Shown: piece by piece, positions 4,742 to 5,510 of the stretch | Layout of the letters: each line of letters starts with the position of its first letter | Numbering within the stretch: position 1 is the first letter of the stretch | DNA from: Actinomycetota bacterium | GTDB taxonomy: Bacteria > Actinomycetota > Acidimicrobiia > Acidimicrobiales > Ilumatobacteraceae | Reading direction: 5' to 3' | Assembly (NCBI GenBank): GCA_026393655.1 | Contig: JAPKZT010000170.1 | Location: 1 to 5,510 of the forward strand | DNA: 5,510 nt | Position numbers and translations under genes: made by a program | Notes under the pieces: model-generated | The model's input: the letters and a program-made list of their open reading frames with translations, nothing else | Told to the model about the DNA's origin: nothing | Database searches by the model: none

Positions 4742-5407
4742 ATGGCTCAACAACAACTTCTTGCTGGTAGTGCATTTTTCGCCGAGACACCTGCAGATGT
4801 GCTTGCTCTGATTGCGGCAAGTGGCGAAACAAAAAACTTGCAACGCGGAGACGTGCTGTTCAGTGAGGGCGATACTCCAGAGTCAATGTACATAGTGTTA
4901 TCAGGACGAATTGCAATTGCAATCGGCAATCAACCGATTGATGGTCGAGAGAGCGTGCTCGCTTTGATGGAGCGAGGCGATTTGTTCGGCGAACTTGCGC
5001 TTCTTGATAATGGCAAACGAAGCGCAATGGCTCGCGCGATTGAGCCGTCGTCGTTACTACAGATTCCTTATTCGATCGTTCGTCAACAGTTGCAGTTGAA
5101 CCCAACGATGTTGTGGGGAGTAACGAAATTGCTGGCGATGCGTTTGCGGATAATGGACGAAGTTCTCTCAGACAGCGTGTTTCTAGATGTAACTGGTCGA
5201 ACAGCGAAGCGGTTACTTGAGTTGTCGAGTGGTAAAGATGAATTCGTTCTTCCGATTACTCAAGAAGAACTCGCCGGAATGGTTGGCGCTTCTCGCGAAC
5301 GAGTCAACAAAGCGATTGCGAGTTTTATTCGTTTGGGCTGGCTCGAACAGCATGATCGTCGTTATCGAATCTTGATGCGCCAGAAACTCGAAATACGCGC
5401 TAGTTAA
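4742..5407 (+). CDS. Crp/Fnr-family transcriptional regulator (GlxR/Crp-like, probably cAMP-responsive)
   Basis: A 221-residue cytosolic DNA-binding dimer. Residues 10-112 are the cyclic-nucleotide-binding beta-roll: 'LQRGDVLFSEGDTPESMYIVLSGRIAI' (33-59) and the phosphate-binding cassette 'GDLFGELALLDNGKRSAMARA' (79-99), where E84, R93 and S94 match the cAMP ribose/phosphate contacts of E. coli Crp. The dimer helix is about 117-145. Residues 148-212 are the winged helix-turn-helix: 'ITQEELAGMVGASRERVNKAIASFIRLGWLEQHDRRYRIL'. The recognition helix 'SRERVNKAI' (184-192) keeps the Arg-Glu pair that reads TGTGA-type half-sites, and the Trp/Leu-Glu wing start is typical. There are no Cys clusters for an Fnr-type Fe-S cluster. 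In actinobacteria this family (GlxR, mycobacterial Crp) controls carbon and respiratory genes, which would fit the nearby metabolism genes; no target site was identified. The ATG has no ribosome binding site, so leaderless initiation is likely. Confidence 0.9.
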   Translation: MAQQQLLAGSAFFAETPADVLALIAASGETKNLQRGDVLFSEGDTPESMYIVLSGRIAIAIGNQPIDGRESVLALMERGDLFGELALLDNGKRSAMARAIEPSSLLQIPYSIVRQQLQLNPTMLWGVTKLLAMRLRIMDEVLSDSVFLDVTGRTAKRLLELSSGKDEFVLPITQEELAGMVGASRERVNKAIASFIRLGWLEQHDRRYRILMRQKLEIRAS

Positions 5408-5460
5408 CTAGCTAGCTAACTCGCTAATCAACTAGCTAGTCGACTAGCTAATTAATTAAC
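5400..5460. repeat. CTAG/CTAA/TTAA tetranucleotide array with embedded palindromes
   Basis: From base 5400 the sequence divides into fifteen consecutive 4-base units: six CTAG, three CTAA, three TTAA, and one each of CTCG, TCAA and TCGA. Read from 5401 it can also be seen as five 12-base units with consensus TAGTTAACTAGC. Ten of the fifteen tetramers are self-complementary, so the array is full of palindromes: 5399-5412 (14 bp, perfect), 5431-5440 (10 bp, perfect) and 5433-5450 (18 bp, perfect). It overlaps the regulator's stop codon at its left end and carries stop codons in every frame of both strands. It lies where two converging transcripts would meet. Possible roles are a bidirectional terminator, a translational stop buffer or a slippage-grown microsatellite. 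Confidence 0.85.
5433..5450. terminator. 18-bp perfect palindrome, possible bidirectional terminator stem
   Basis: TAGCTAGTCGACTAGCTA is a perfect inverted repeat. As RNA it gives a 7-bp stem with a UCGA loop, identical on both strands. On the plus strand it is followed by AATTAATTAAC, which is A/U-rich but not a real U-tract. It lies 26 bases after the regulator stop. Placement between converging genes suits termination, but the stem is weak compared with standard intrinsic terminators. Confidence 0.35.
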
Positions 5461-5510
5461 CAGGCGCGTGCAAGCGCAAAAGCATCTTTTGCATCTTGTG
5501 CGCGATGCGC
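5448..5510 (-). CDS. Probable 3' end of an unidentified minus-strand gene
   Basis: The minus strand is open from the window edge to TAG at 5450-5448, giving a 20-residue tail, AHRAQDAKDAFALARAWLIN. Its Ala/Asp/Arg-rich composition and codons such as GCA, GCG, CGC and GAT match the neighbouring genes. The other two minus frames end at 5456 and 5454 with less natural, Cys- or His/Met-rich tails. If this frame is right, the gene converges with the Crp-family regulator and its stop codon is supplied by the tetranucleotide array. The visible part is too short to name a family. Confidence 0.4.
   Translation of the reverse strand, partial: AHRAQDAKDAFALARAWLIN

Noticed and set aside
4696..4745. TACCGATGG occurring twice (4696-4704 and 4737-4745) around the ispD/crp gap
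   Set aside because: Nine-base repeat with one copy in ispD coding sequence and one at the crp start codon. It is most simply chance.
5400..5460. The CTAG array as a cloning linker or vector remnant
   Set aside because: All-frame stop linkers look similar, but this one is degenerate, 60 bp long, continuous with native codons on both sides and contains no vector sequence. A natural origin is more likely, although reads should be checked.

Overview
The window looks like ordinary chromosome from an actinobacterium, most likely class Acidimicrobiia (freshwater or marine Ilumatobacteraceae-like). This placement is an inference. It rests on the moderate GC content, Ala/Val-rich proteins, a LytR_C-domain membrane protein, a GlxR/Crp-type regulator, a cobalamin-dependent acyl-CoA mutase with the 'VYTPKDF' C-terminus, and weak or absent Shine-Dalgarno sequences with TANNNT boxes close to start codons, as in leaderless actinobacterial genes. 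Genes are tightly packed and no gene-free stretch exceeds 300 bases.

Layout from left to right: (1) the 3' end of a plus-strand B12-binding acyl-CoA mutase gene, whose stop is one base from the stop of a convergent minus-strand LysM envelope protein; (2) a plus-strand glycerate kinase, divergent from the LysM gene across a short promoter region and convergent with (3) a minus-strand membrane-anchored LytR_C-domain protein; (4) a minus-strand tRNA-Thr(TGT); (5) a compact minus-strand cluster ispD-ispF-rlmB, combining two MEP-pathway isoprenoid enzymes with a 23S rRNA/SpoU-type 2'-O-methyltransferase; (6) a plus-strand Crp/Fnr regulator, divergent from ispD with only 24 bp between the two annotated start codons; (7) a 60-bp CTAG/CTAA/TTAA tetranucleotide array between the regulator and what appears to be the 3' end of another minus-strand gene.

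Most of this is housekeeping: isoprenoid precursor synthesis, rRNA modification, envelope maintenance and C3/acyl-CoA carbon metabolism. The most unusual element is the array at 5400-5460. It contains six CTAG tetramers in 61 bp, against about seven in the rest of the window, an 18-bp perfect palindrome, and twelve stop codons on each strand covering all six frames. It sits exactly between two apparently convergent genes. A second, smaller curiosity is the matching AT-rich start context (TTTAATC before ATG) shared by ispF and rlmB. I found no CRISPR array, insertion sequence, phage gene or defence system.
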